DNA from: Runella sp. MFBS21
GTDB taxonomy: Bacteria; Bacteroidota; Bacteroidia; Cytophagales; Spirosomataceae
Assembly (NCBI RefSeq): GCF_029433105.1
Contig: NZ_JARNTW010000025.1
Span: 1-64,000, forward strand
Direction: 5' to 3'
Length of the DNA stretch: 64,000 bases
Shown here: positions 8,573-17,054 of the stretch, piece after piece
Layout of the letters: each line of letters starts with the position of its first letter
Position numbering within the stretch: the stretch's first letter is position 1
Position numbers and translations under genes: made by a program
Notes under the pieces: model-generated
Databases searched by the model: none
What the model saw: only the letters and a program-made list of their open reading frames with translations
What the model was told of the DNA's origin: nothing

Positions 8573-9568
8573 CTACCTCAGCACATCATTTACTTTCTTG
8601 ACCCAAATGGATTGACCAAAGCAAGTCCAGTGTGTATCGCTTAGGGAATACACTTGTTGGGAGTTTTGAGTAAAAGCCGGCCAAATATCAAGCACGGGGG
8701 CTTGTAGAGAAGGGTATTGCTGTACGCGCTCTACCAAGTGATTGTAAGGGCCCATTGAGGGGGCTACAATGCTGGTTTTATTGGGAATAATGGATAAATA
8801 CACTTCGTCAAAGCCTAACGAAAGATAGTGCTGGCGCGTTTGGTTAACACCCTTGATGAGGCTGTCTAGTTCGCTATCGGGGAGATATTTGAAAGAAGAT
8901 GTAATACGAGTCGAATCGGTATCCCAGCAAAAAAGAATATTCTTCCCGTCGGGGGAGAGGGCAACTTGGTCGTTGTGGCGGTCAAACCACGCGAGATTAA
9001 GGCTTGCTTTCCATTCTTTTAAGGTCAGAAATACGTCACCCGAAAATAGGAAACTCGTCAGGGCTTCTTCGCTTTCGCCCAATACTTTGTCCCAATAGTC
9101 AAGCGAAAAAATACTTGCTTCACCTTGGGGCACGACTTTCTGAGATTTACCTATTTTAAGAACCCTTACAGAGTCTACGAAGTGCTCTCTAAAATGCCGC
9201 TCTACGGTTTGTAGCACAAGTATATTACGTTTTGTGGTATCTAGTTGTATGGTTAGTGGCTCGTTCCAGTGCGTTCGTAAGTAATTCTTAGCCACAAAAT
9301 CAAGACTATCTACGCGGGCTTTTTCGGTAAAGCTATCGCCAATGATGTATAAGCTCGTATTGGTTTTAGGAAGATTCGATTGTTTAGGGCAGGCTTGGGT
9401 AAGTTGTTTGAAATCTGGAAGGTTAGACAAGCGGTACAAATCTCCGTATCGATAAGAATCTTTGGTCAATCCTAGGTCAAAGGCTTTTTGGCGGAGCATA
9501 GGATTGCAGCCTATCATCCACAAAAGTGAGAAAACGAATAGAATAATATATTTGAGAATATGTGTCAC
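8573..9568 (-). CDS. SGNH/AlgX-AlgJ-like esterase or acetyltransferase, membrane-anchored or lipoprotein
   Basis: About 331 residues. An N-terminal hydrophobic segment ends LLWMIGC, a possible lipobox. Two blocks match the SGNH hydrolase-like family that includes AlgX and AlgJ: LYIIGDSFTE early on (the Ser nucleophile block) and LSDTHWT close to the end (Asp-x-x-His-like). Such proteins move acetyl groups onto or off exported polysaccharide in the periplasm. It is the last gene of the minus-strand glycan operon, which also carries a membrane acyltransferase. I chose the GTG at 9566-9568, two bases past the preceding stop. A TTG at 9592 that would overlap the preceding gene is possible; no ATG lies before residue 17. 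Confidence 0.65.
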   Translation of the reverse strand: MTHILKYIILFVFSLLWMIGCNPMLRQKAFDLGLTKDSYRYGDLYRLSNLPDFKQLTQACPKQSNLPKTNTSLYIIGDSFTEKARVDSLDFVAKNYLRTHWNEPLTIQLDTTKRNILVLQTVERHFREHFVDSVRVLKIGKSQKVVPQGEASIFSLDYWDKVLGESEEALTSFLFSGDVFLTLKEWKASLNLAWFDRHNDQVALSPDGKNILFCWDTDSTRITSSFKYLPDSELDSLIKGVNQTRQHYLSLGFDEVYLSIIPNKTSIVAPSMGPYNHLVERVQQYPSLQAPVLDIWPAFTQNSQQVYSLSDTHWTCFGQSIWVKKVNDVLR

Positions 9569-9570
9569 AA

Positions 9571-12297
9571 TTACCTGATTTTGAGGGACCAAGTTTGGAG
9601 TTTTTTGTTGGCGTAGCTATGGATGAGCAATTTGTTGTAGCCTTCTACGAGCGTAATCCGTATGGGGATTTCGCTGGGAATCGGCTTGTCACCGAGCTGG
9701 GTACCTTTGAGGGTATAAAGGGTGGTAAAATTACCCGATTTTACGCTTAAAAACTTAATGTCTGAGCCCAAAAAATGATACTGTACATTGTTGCGGTAGG
9801 GAATCAGTCCCTTAGCCGAAAACAATTCACGTCCTTGTTTGTCTAGTACGGCAAATTGGGTCTCTGATTCACGGAACAATATCCAATCGCGGTTGTTGAT
9901 GGAGGAGCGTGCACGGAAAAATGCCGTTGGGTCGGAGCGGAAAAGCTGCGTTTTACTCAAGATTTTACCCGTCAATGTCATATCGTGTAGTTCGCCGTAC
10001 TTGCTGACACCTATCAGGTGAGTGGTGCCTGTTTCGGGCGTAAATACCCCAAAAAATGGCCCAGTAAATTTGGTTTTAAGGTCAATTTTGAAGGGTGGAG
10101 GAATCACCCCCGTTTCGCTGATGAGCCCCACTTGTCCCGAAGCTTGGGTAAATAAGAAATGACGTTTGCCCAGGTATTCTACTTCATGAATTGGCAATAG
10201 CAATTCTGCAAAAGGCCTGGAACGATTGAGTACGATAGGGTCTTGACTGGGACTGTTCCAAAGGTACAAATATCCCTCATTGTCGATAACCAAGAAGCGA
10301 AAGCTGCCCTCAATTCCACTTTCTAGTTGTTGGAAACTACGTACGCTACGCCCAGCGGGTAGCTTGATAGGGGGCAAGGACATGTATCTTTGACGATCAT
10401 CTTCGTCTATGACATATAAACTTTTTTCGGTCGCGAATACATATTGCAAGCGCCCGATGCTCAAAAAATCTACTGAATAAATATCGCCCACAATCGGAGC
10501 GTCGAGTTGAGCAATTTTACGTTTTTTCTCTTCTACAAATGGATTCTGCAATTCTCCTGACGAAGTGACGACAATCATTTTGTCGAGCGCACTGGGGTAA
10601 TTTCTGACCGTATAAATTCCGCCAGCTGGTGCTGGTTCAAAAGCCTGTTCTTGTTGTAGAAAAACTTTATTAAGGGTTTTGGCATTGGCGGCTTTGGTAA
10701 GGCGCCCAAACGTCAGCGATGAATAGGCTCGCCCACTTTTATAGGCCGATTGAAACACCATCTGATCAAAGGGAAGTTGCTCTGTAATGTCGTAATTGAG
10801 GTTTGTGAAGAGATAATTCATGAAACCTGCGGCTAAATAATCCTTACTTTTACGAGGGCTAACAATAAAAGTAAAGTTGGAGGCACCAAGGGTTTTATTC
10901 AAAAAAGTATGATGAATCGCCGAATTGGCCCAGGTACGTTGATACTCTACATCAATGAGATAGTCTTTGAGTACTTGTGAATCATTGCTATAGACAATGA
11001 AGTTTTGGTGAAAAGCTACGTACGATTTCTGAAACCCTTTGAACAAACCACCAAAAAGTACTGCTGGTAGCTCTGGCCAATTGATGGTATAGACATACCC
11101 TCCTTGGAAGGGTTCGTAGGGGAGACCAGTGTTTTTATTGAAAAGAATCGCTAGACGTTTAAAAAAAGGCTCTAATCCATGCTTGGGGGTTACCTGTTGA
11201 AGGATAATTTGCCCTTTTGTAAGAACATTGTTAGGTTCTAACTGGCACAAAATCAGTTCTTTATTAAAGTGTCTATAAAAAGAGTCAACGCGGGCGTTAC
11301 CGATTTGAGTGAGTAAGTTACGGCGTAGCTGATTGACAGAGTCATTAGAAACATTATCCAACTGAGCACGTAGCTTACGCGAAAAAGTGCTGGCATTATC
11401 AAATCCCAATCGGTACATAATAGCTGTATTGTTGGGAATGAAATAGGTACTTTTGAGAGGACTGGCTTTTTGATCATTGAGGGCCTCCAAATAACCGCCG
11501 AGTTTTACTTTTTTACCTTTCGAAATAAGCGTTGGATTTTTGGAAGAAAAAAACTTATCTAGGTGAAGTCCCTCGGTACTTGGCAAAAAAGACAAAAAGT
11601 ACAGCAAACCTGCGTCGCTACTGGCAGCTGCATCACGACGTAGGGCTTCTGATAAAACCACATTATCAAGATAAATACTTAGGTCACTGTTTTCTTGTTT
11701 GATGCTCTCAAAACGGCTGGTATTGGTGGTTCGCAATGGACTTTGGGCAAATCGTACCCAATCTTCCAAGACATCTCCTGAGACACAGGCCACCAAAAAA
11801 TTGTTGAAAAAAGTATAAGCAAAAAGAGGGGCCGAAGTGGGGCTAGTCACGTCGTAGATTTTTTGTCCACTATGGATATGAGAGGTTACTCTGGCCTTAG
11901 AAGATACTGGCCCTTCTAGCCACCCATAGCTTTGAAATGCTTCCAAGGGTACAAAAATCAAGTAAGTAAAGCGACCACTTGATGTTTTTTGTAATACATA
12001 ACTAATCGGACGCCCTTGGAGGAGTTTTTCGGCACGGGTGCTGTCGTCGGTGAGAAGCCGAAAAAGGTCGATTTGGCGGGCTGCTAAGTTTAGCAAAGGA
12101 ATGTCCCGGATTTCGATACCCCCTTTTTGGACTTTATACGTAGTATCTTGCAGTTTCTGACTTTGAATCAGAAAAAAAGAGTTTTCAGGTAGTAGTTTCC
12201 ACACCGTGGCCGAGTACCTCTGCCAACGTTGAAAACCCCACCACCCCGCAAATAATAATACTAAGGATAGACCGACTATTAGTCCTCTTTTTTTCAT
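9571..12297 (-). CDS. Membrane-anchored large protein: DUF3352-like N-half and propeller-like C-half
   Basis: The 908-residue protein starts with a short basic stretch and one membrane segment (GLIVGLSLVLLFAGWWGF), so the bulk is probably periplasmic. The first half (KLLPENSFFLIQSQ onwards, to about 560) is laid out like Bacteroidota DUF3352-type proteins. The second half (about 590-900) shows repeated beta-strand units such as LQYVFATEKSLYVIDEDD and FRFLVIDNEGYLYLWNS, which resemble propeller blades. No catalytic motif was found. Its place between glycosyltransferase genes and the SGNH protein gene suggests a role in handling or assembling the exported glycan. Family assignment is tentative. 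Confidence 0.55.
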   Translation of the reverse strand: MKKRGLIVGLSLVLLFAGWWGFQRWQRYSATVWKLLPENSFFLIQSQKLQDTTYKVQKGGIEIRDIPLLNLAARQIDLFRLLTDDSTRAEKLLQGRPISYVLQKTSSGRFTYLIFVPLEAFQSYGWLEGPVSSKARVTSHIHSGQKIYDVTSPTSAPLFAYTFFNNFLVACVSGDVLEDWVRFAQSPLRTTNTSRFESIKQENSDLSIYLDNVVLSEALRRDAAASSDAGLLYFLSFLPSTEGLHLDKFFSSKNPTLISKGKKVKLGGYLEALNDQKASPLKSTYFIPNNTAIMYRLGFDNASTFSRKLRAQLDNVSNDSVNQLRRNLLTQIGNARVDSFYRHFNKELILCQLEPNNVLTKGQIILQQVTPKHGLEPFFKRLAILFNKNTGLPYEPFQGGYVYTINWPELPAVLFGGLFKGFQKSYVAFHQNFIVYSNDSQVLKDYLIDVEYQRTWANSAIHHTFLNKTLGASNFTFIVSPRKSKDYLAAGFMNYLFTNLNYDITEQLPFDQMVFQSAYKSGRAYSSLTFGRLTKAANAKTLNKVFLQQEQAFEPAPAGGIYTVRNYPSALDKMIVVTSSGELQNPFVEEKKRKIAQLDAPIVGDIYSVDFLSIGRLQYVFATEKSLYVIDEDDRQRYMSLPPIKLPAGRSVRSFQQLESGIEGSFRFLVIDNEGYLYLWNSPSQDPIVLNRSRPFAELLLPIHEVEYLGKRHFLFTQASGQVGLISETGVIPPPFKIDLKTKFTGPFFGVFTPETGTTHLIGVSKYGELHDMTLTGKILSKTQLFRSDPTAFFRARSSINNRDWILFRESETQFAVLDKQGRELFSAKGLIPYRNNVQYHFLGSDIKFLSVKSGNFTTLYTLKGTQLGDKPIPSEIPIRITLVEGYNKLLIHSYANKKLQTWSLKIR

Positions 12298-12371
12298 AGG
12301 TTAAAACGAGTAAGCAATCAATTATACACCATTATGCTGCAAACAGTGTACCATTTATGCTACTTACTCTT

Positions 12372-13118
12372 TTAGGCCGCTTTTATTGCTTTCACCTTGC
12401 TATTTAGTTCTAAGCGGAATCGTAGCAGCTCCTTAAAACTTTGAATACATACTTTGATAAGTTTCCAGCGCAAGATAGAAACGGTGCCTGTCAAACGCTC
12501 TTTGTGCGTAATGGGTATATCAAAGGTTTTTTCGCCAGCTTTTTTTGCCATAACTGCCAAGAAGATGTTGGGAGCAAAAGGCTCTGGATTGGGTAGCTGC
12601 GCCAACAATTTTTTCAAATAACTTCCTTTGATAAGGCGGAAGGGGATATTGGCGTCGTTGATGAAAGTACCGTATGCAAAAAAGATAGTGTACTTAAGAA
12701 TTCGCGTAATTACCAAACGAGCAGGTGCGTCGTAGCGCACTTGGCGATACCCCATGATAAAGTTTGATTCATTACGTTTTGCCCATAGCTTTATGACGTC
12801 TTCGGTCACAAATTGATCATCGCTATCGGTCTGAAATACCCATTCCGAGTCCAATTCTACGGCTTTTTTATAACCATTGACGGCGGCGTTGCCGTGTCCG
12901 CCATTGGGCTGATGTACTACAAGTAGATTGTCGATACCAGGGGCGATGCGGTCAAGGATAGTTTTGGTACCATCTTTAGAACCGTCATTAATTACGATGA
13001 GTTTGGTTTCTTTGCCAGGGAAGGTATTCTTAAGGAAGGATGTCCACATGGTTACGACCTGCTCTATACATTCTTCTTCATTATATGCAGGCATCACAAT
13101 CGAGAAATAAAGGCTCAT
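12372..13118 (-). CDS. Glycosyltransferase family 2 (polyprenyl-phosphate sugar synthase-like)
   Basis: The 248-residue GT-A enzyme opens SIVMPAYNEEECIEQV and carries the nucleotide-binding DGSKDGT block and the metal-binding FQTDSDDQF near residue 95, all typical of GT2 enzymes related to dolichol-phosphate mannose synthase. The C-terminus (LRWKLIKVCIQSFKELLRFR) is amphipathic rather than a pair of membrane helices, so it is probably peripheral at the inner face of the membrane. It likely transfers a sugar from a nucleotide donor to a polyprenyl phosphate or to a growing glycan. It follows the acyltransferase gene after a gap of about 155 bases, so it may have its own promoter. Confidence 0.85.
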   Translation of the reverse strand: MSLYFSIVMPAYNEEECIEQVVTMWTSFLKNTFPGKETKLIVINDGSKDGTKTILDRIAPGIDNLLVVHQPNGGHGNAAVNGYKKAVELDSEWVFQTDSDDQFVTEDVIKLWAKRNESNFIMGYRQVRYDAPARLVITRILKYTIFFAYGTFINDANIPFRLIKGSYLKKLLAQLPNPEPFAPNIFLAVMAKKAGEKTFDIPITHKERLTGTVSILRWKLIKVCIQSFKELLRFRLELNSKVKAIKAA

Positions 13119-13186
13119 TAAGTGAGGTAATTTAAGTTAAATGTTATTTGTTATCCGTTTTTGAATCAAAGCACAGTAAAATTTCG

Positions 13187-13194
13187 CAAAACTA
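13187..13194 (-). promoter_or_regulatory. Possible -7 element for the GT2 gene
   Basis: Read on the minus strand this is TAGTTTTG, matching TANNTTTG, about 70 bases before the GT2 start in the largest gap of the minus-strand cluster. No matching TTTG -33 box was found at normal spacing, so the call is weak. Confidence 0.3.
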
Positions 13195-13273
13195 CTCAAA
13201 AAAAGCCGTGTACCCTAGGTTTACAAGAGAAGGATTTATTTTGTGGTACTTCTGAACTAGCTTTCTTAAAATT

Positions 13274-14392
13274 TTAAGGGGCATATTTGTCTTTGAGGTC
13301 ATTGATGGGTTTTTCTATCAAATGCCATGAAATGGATGCCACAATGGTAGTAAGCAAGAATAATATCAAAAACTGAGCAACGTGCATTTGTTGGAAGCCT
13401 TCTATGCTTCGATTTAGTTTTCCCAATAACCTTACCACGGGGTGGTTGGCGGGAGAATGGTAGTGATTATACACAAAATTGTGATATACGTATAGACCAT
13501 AACTAATTTTGCCTAAATAGTTGCTGACGGGGTTTTCCAGAACCCATTTAAACCAGCCTTTATACCCAACAATGGCACCTCCTAAAAGGAACATAAAGAA
13601 TACAGAGGCAAAGAATCGTTCCCAAATATTAATAGATAGATTATGATCTTGGTCAACACCTGATTGGGTGATTTGGGCTGACCAATAAAACACCACGGCC
13701 AATGCCGCCAAACTTACCCATAAGTACAGACGATTGTCGAAAATAGACTGAAAAGTAACTCGATGATAAAGCTGTATGTAGGCCATGATTGCTCCTAGCC
13801 CGAAAGCGTCCAATGCAGTGGGCATACTGACATATGAAATAAACCACGGCTGACCTGTGATGAAAAAATAAGTGCGCAATAAGAGGCTTACTCCAATCAG
13901 CACCCCAAAAAAAGGTACCAGAAAGCGTCTTGGAATAAAAAAGATAAGAATCGGGAAAAAAATGTAAAACTGCTCTTCGACCGCCAAAGACCAAAAATGG
14001 TCGGTCACTCCTAGCCATGTTTTTTTGAGAGCAATGTAAATATTAGAAGCATACAGAATTTGCCAAAGCTCTTTGCCTCGTACGGAAGGGTCGTTGAAAA
14101 GCCAGAGTACGGCCAAAGAAAGGTAGTAAATAGGAAAAATCCGAAGGGTACGGCGGATATAAAACTTTTTCATGTATTGTCCTAACCCATTGGATTGCCC
14201 AAAGAGCTTGTCGCGGCTACTCATCAAAATCCTAGCAATCAGAAAACCGCTCAATACAAAAAATAGATTAACGCCTAATTTGCCAAAAGGTAGAAAATGA
14301 GGCTCGGGAGTCCAGTGGTCCCAGAGTACCAATCCAACGGCCAAAAAACGTAATCCGTCAAGTTGAATTAAATAGTTGTTGTGCTGTTTCAC
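13274..14392 (-). CDS. Integral membrane acyltransferase family 3 (OafA-like)
   Basis: About 372 residues with roughly ten membrane segments. The family signature QLDGLRFLAVGLVLWDHW is at the N-terminus, GVNLFFVLSGFLIARIL follows, and RTLRIFPIYYLSL lies near residue 90. Such enzymes acetylate or otherwise acylate polysaccharide or lipid-linked sugars using a cytoplasmic acyl donor. The likely start is GTG at 14390-14392, which overlaps the TGA of the preceding gene as GTGA and indicates translational coupling; a TTG three bases earlier is an alternative. Together with the SGNH protein at the operon end it could make an acetyl-transfer pathway. Confidence 0.88.
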   Translation of the reverse strand: MKQHNNYLIQLDGLRFLAVGLVLWDHWTPEPHFLPFGKLGVNLFFVLSGFLIARILMSSRDKLFGQSNGLGQYMKKFYIRRTLRIFPIYYLSLAVLWLFNDPSVRGKELWQILYASNIYIALKKTWLGVTDHFWSLAVEEQFYIFFPILIFFIPRRFLVPFFGVLIGVSLLLRTYFFITGQPWFISYVSMPTALDAFGLGAIMAYIQLYHRVTFQSIFDNRLYLWVSLAALAVVFYWSAQITQSGVDQDHNLSINIWERFFASVFFMFLLGGAIVGYKGWFKWVLENPVSNYLGKISYGLYVYHNFVYNHYHSPANHPVVRLLGKLNRSIEGFQQMHVAQFLILFLLTTIVASISWHLIEKPINDLKDKYAP

Positions 14393-16011
14393 CAATTTGT
14401 CTTGATACTTTGTTGCGCTACTTTTTCAAAGGTTACTACATCGCAGGGGGCATTTTCAAAATATAACTTTCCCTTACGGTCATAGTGTAGCCAACGCACC
14501 CGATATGTACCTGCGGTGACCTCAGAGGCAGGTATTTGAACGGACGAACCTTTGGCAAAAAAGCGATTGTAATTGATAATATTACGGAATGAATGCTTAC
14601 GTTCGGGAGTCGTTGGAAAAATATACTGATTTTTCTGGTTTGATAACAATACATACAACCCACCATCACGCAAGTCATATACTTGATATTCGGGCTGTGC
14701 CAAGCTTAGTTTTTGGTCAACAAGCGAGCAGGTTTTTCCTACCATGAGACTATCAGAGGGGATTTGTATTTTTTCAAACAACAGCCTAGGAGGATGATAT
14801 ATAGCGCTAGGCTTATTAGTAGGGTCGTTGCGCCAGTTGAAGCAGCTGGTTACATTGAATTTTCGTAGCTGAATCGTATCGTAGAGGTGATAGTGCTGAT
14901 TGCTAGCATACAAGAAAGCGGCACCTACCACAAAAGTCAATGTAAGTACTTCTCTAAATCTGGGACTGACCAAGCGGGTCAAATAGGCGATATTAAAACT
15001 TAGTAAAAGAGCAGAATACAACTTATAACGGCTCGTAAGCATATTTTCGGGACCTAGTCCGATGCGCGAATAAGTTACAATCACCGCCGTAGCCAAAGCA
15101 AAAAGTACCCCTCCTAAGTAAAAATAATCAAACTCATTCAACTCGAATTGACGTTTCCAATAACTCCGCAGGATGTAAAGTAAAATACTTAAACTGACAA
15201 ATAAAGTGAGTCCACCCATCAAAAAGGGCATTTGGATAGGGGTATTCCCAAAAGGTAAACTTTCAAATAATGACCCGCAAAATAGCAGAAACCCTTTGAT
15301 GAGTGTCAGCAAGTTGCTACTGCCTTTGACTCCTAAGTCGGTGGGTGGAGCTTTGTATTGCCAAAAATAAAGCCCAATACTGATCGCACTAAAGACTACC
15401 CAAAAAGAGGAGACTTTCCACCGTTTTTGGAGGAGAAGGACGCCCAGCGCTAAAGGAAAAATCAGGATACCATTACCACTCGTAAAAAGTCCCATAAAGG
15501 CCATCGGGACGGCCCATGCCCAATGCTTGTCGCGGCGGCTGAGTCGCCAAAAAGTAAGCACAGCCCAGGCTACTACCCAAAAGTTTTGGATAGCGGCCAT
15601 GCCCCAAAAGGTATTTTCCCAGAATGCAAGCGAAAACCAAAAAGTAGCAATCGGCAACGCATACCATACGGCTCCCGGAAGCGGTTTGAAAAATCGAGTA
15701 AGTAGCCACCAAATCACTAGCAAAGCTAGGTTTCCGACAAACATCAAATGCTCGTAATTGATGTGGCCAAAAATCTTATAATCTACAATCGCCACAATCC
15801 GTGTAAGTGCAACACGGTGCTCATTGTGTTGGACAAAAATGGCGTGTAGTTTATCACCTAGCCCGCTAGCTTTTTCGTACTGTTCGATAGTTGCTTTGAA
15901 GGCATGGTCGTCCCATTTCGGTATGTTGATAGCATAGCGATTCCAAAGCTGATAATATACAAAAATCAGGGCAAAAGTAACGATAAGTGACGCTAAGGCT
16001 CGTTTGTTCAT
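14389..16011 (-). CDS. Polytopic membrane protein with C-terminal soluble domain, probable GT-C-type; paralogue of 17055-18764
   Basis: The 540-residue protein has about ten to eleven membrane segments in the first 400 residues and a soluble C-terminal domain of about 140 residues. Near the N-terminus, after the first helix, come an acidic pair (KWDDHAF) and NEHRVALTRI. The equivalent positions in the protein at 17055-18764 are QGDDFEL and VEHRLFYTRF, so the two are paralogues. An acidic motif after the first membrane segment followed by many helices is the plan of GT-C lipid-sugar-dependent glycosyltransferases, but I cannot assign a named family. It overlaps the acyltransferase start by four bases. 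Confidence 0.6.
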   Translation of the reverse strand: MNKRALASLIVTFALIFVYYQLWNRYAINIPKWDDHAFKATIEQYEKASGLGDKLHAIFVQHNEHRVALTRIVAIVDYKIFGHINYEHLMFVGNLALLVIWWLLTRFFKPLPGAVWYALPIATFWFSLAFWENTFWGMAAIQNFWVVAWAVLTFWRLSRRDKHWAWAVPMAFMGLFTSGNGILIFPLALGVLLLQKRWKVSSFWVVFSAISIGLYFWQYKAPPTDLGVKGSSNLLTLIKGFLLFCGSLFESLPFGNTPIQMPFLMGGLTLFVSLSILLYILRSYWKRQFELNEFDYFYLGGVLFALATAVIVTYSRIGLGPENMLTSRYKLYSALLLSFNIAYLTRLVSPRFREVLTLTFVVGAAFLYASNQHYHLYDTIQLRKFNVTSCFNWRNDPTNKPSAIYHPPRLLFEKIQIPSDSLMVGKTCSLVDQKLSLAQPEYQVYDLRDGGLYVLLSNQKNQYIFPTTPERKHSFRNIINYNRFFAKGSSVQIPASEVTAGTYRVRWLHYDRKGKLYFENAPCDVVTFEKVAQQSIKTNW

Positions 16012-16019
16012 CGACCCAA

Positions 16020-16943
16020 TCAGTGAATGAGAGAATGAGAAAAGGACTGAATAATACTCGCAATATGAGAAGCATCTAATCCTGATTGGGTCTGATGGTA
16101 ATTTTGACTGCCATAAAGCCCATTAGGGTAGCCTTGGGCAGTGAGCGATTTGAAATTTTTAGGATGAATCCCCGCTTCAAGCATTTTGACAGACAGCTGC
16201 TGTGCCAATCCGCCAATGCTTACGTGCTCTTCTACTACCAATATATTTTCTACTTTGCGGAGCGCCTCGATTATCGTAGGGGTAAGTTGAAGGGGCAAAG
16301 TAAGGGCGGTATATACATCACAATCGTTTTGCAAACCTAGCTGAGATAGCGCTTTCTGGACATTGGCGACAATAGGACCTAATGCAATGATAGCCGTAGA
16401 AGCATCAGGAGCGTAATTGATTTTTTTCAATGAACCCGACAACTCGGCTCCTTCGGGAGTGGCTCCACCTACACCTAGACGAAGATATGCAGGACTCTTG
16501 TCTTGAAGTATTTGGGTTAAAACAGGCTCTACCTCATCGCTAAAAGCAGGTATCCACGTTTTGACGTTTTGAAGGCTGCTCAAACACGCCAAATCCTCAA
16601 TTGCATGGTGAGTGCTACCCATGATGCCATAACCATAACCGCCGCCATTGCCCACCAAAAAAACGGGGAGATTGTGCAGACAGGCGTCATTACGGAATTG
16701 CTCAAGACAGCGATACACCACAAAAGGAGCAATGCTATAGCAAAATACTTTATATCCTTTGTAAGCCATTCCGGCGGCTACTCCCACCATGTTTTGCTCG
16801 GCTACTCCTGCATTGATAAAACGATTACCTAGCTTCTCTTGGAGGTTTTCTAAGGCATTGTAGCCCAAATCGCCCGTGATAAATACTACTGATTCATCGG
16901 CGAGGGCTAGTTTTTCGATGGCGGCTGAAAATTCTTTACGCAT
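16020..16943 (-). CDS. Transketolase-like protein, C-terminal half (pyrimidine-binding and C-terminal domains)
   Basis: The 307-residue protein corresponds to the second half of transketolase/DXS-type enzymes. It has INAGVAEQNMVGVAAGMAYKG (the conserved catalytic Glu region that activates thiamine diphosphate), GGGYGYGIMGSTHHAIEDLA, and a C-terminal domain with LVVEEHVSIGGL. It needs an N-terminal half carrying the diphosphate-binding domain, and that is encoded at 20863-21678 in the same orientation. Split transketolases are common in secondary and surface-sugar pathways, but the two halves are normally neighbours; here two other genes lie between. The likely role is a two-carbon or related ketol transfer in making a special sugar. 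It ends nine bases before the next gene. Confidence 0.88.
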   Translation of the reverse strand: MRKEFSAAIEKLALADESVVFITGDLGYNALENLQEKLGNRFINAGVAEQNMVGVAAGMAYKGYKVFCYSIAPFVVYRCLEQFRNDACLHNLPVFLVGNGGGYGYGIMGSTHHAIEDLACLSSLQNVKTWIPAFSDEVEPVLTQILQDKSPAYLRLGVGGATPEGAELSGSLKKINYAPDASTAIIALGPIVANVQKALSQLGLQNDCDVYTALTLPLQLTPTIIEALRKVENILVVEEHVSIGGLAQQLSVKMLEAGIHPKNFKSLTAQGYPNGLYGSQNYHQTQSGLDASHIASIIQSFSHSLIH

Positions 16944-17054
16944 GGTTTTTACATCCTTTTGAGTGTATCAACGACTCAGGAATACTCATATAATTGATGA
17001 ATACAAATACAAATTAAACAAAATTCAAAGGGTTACCCAAATTCTAATAAATGC

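Noticed and set aside
9562-9750. Plus-strand frame across the boundary of the SGNH and propeller-like genes
   Set aside because: It is a shadow of two minus-strand genes with good continuity.
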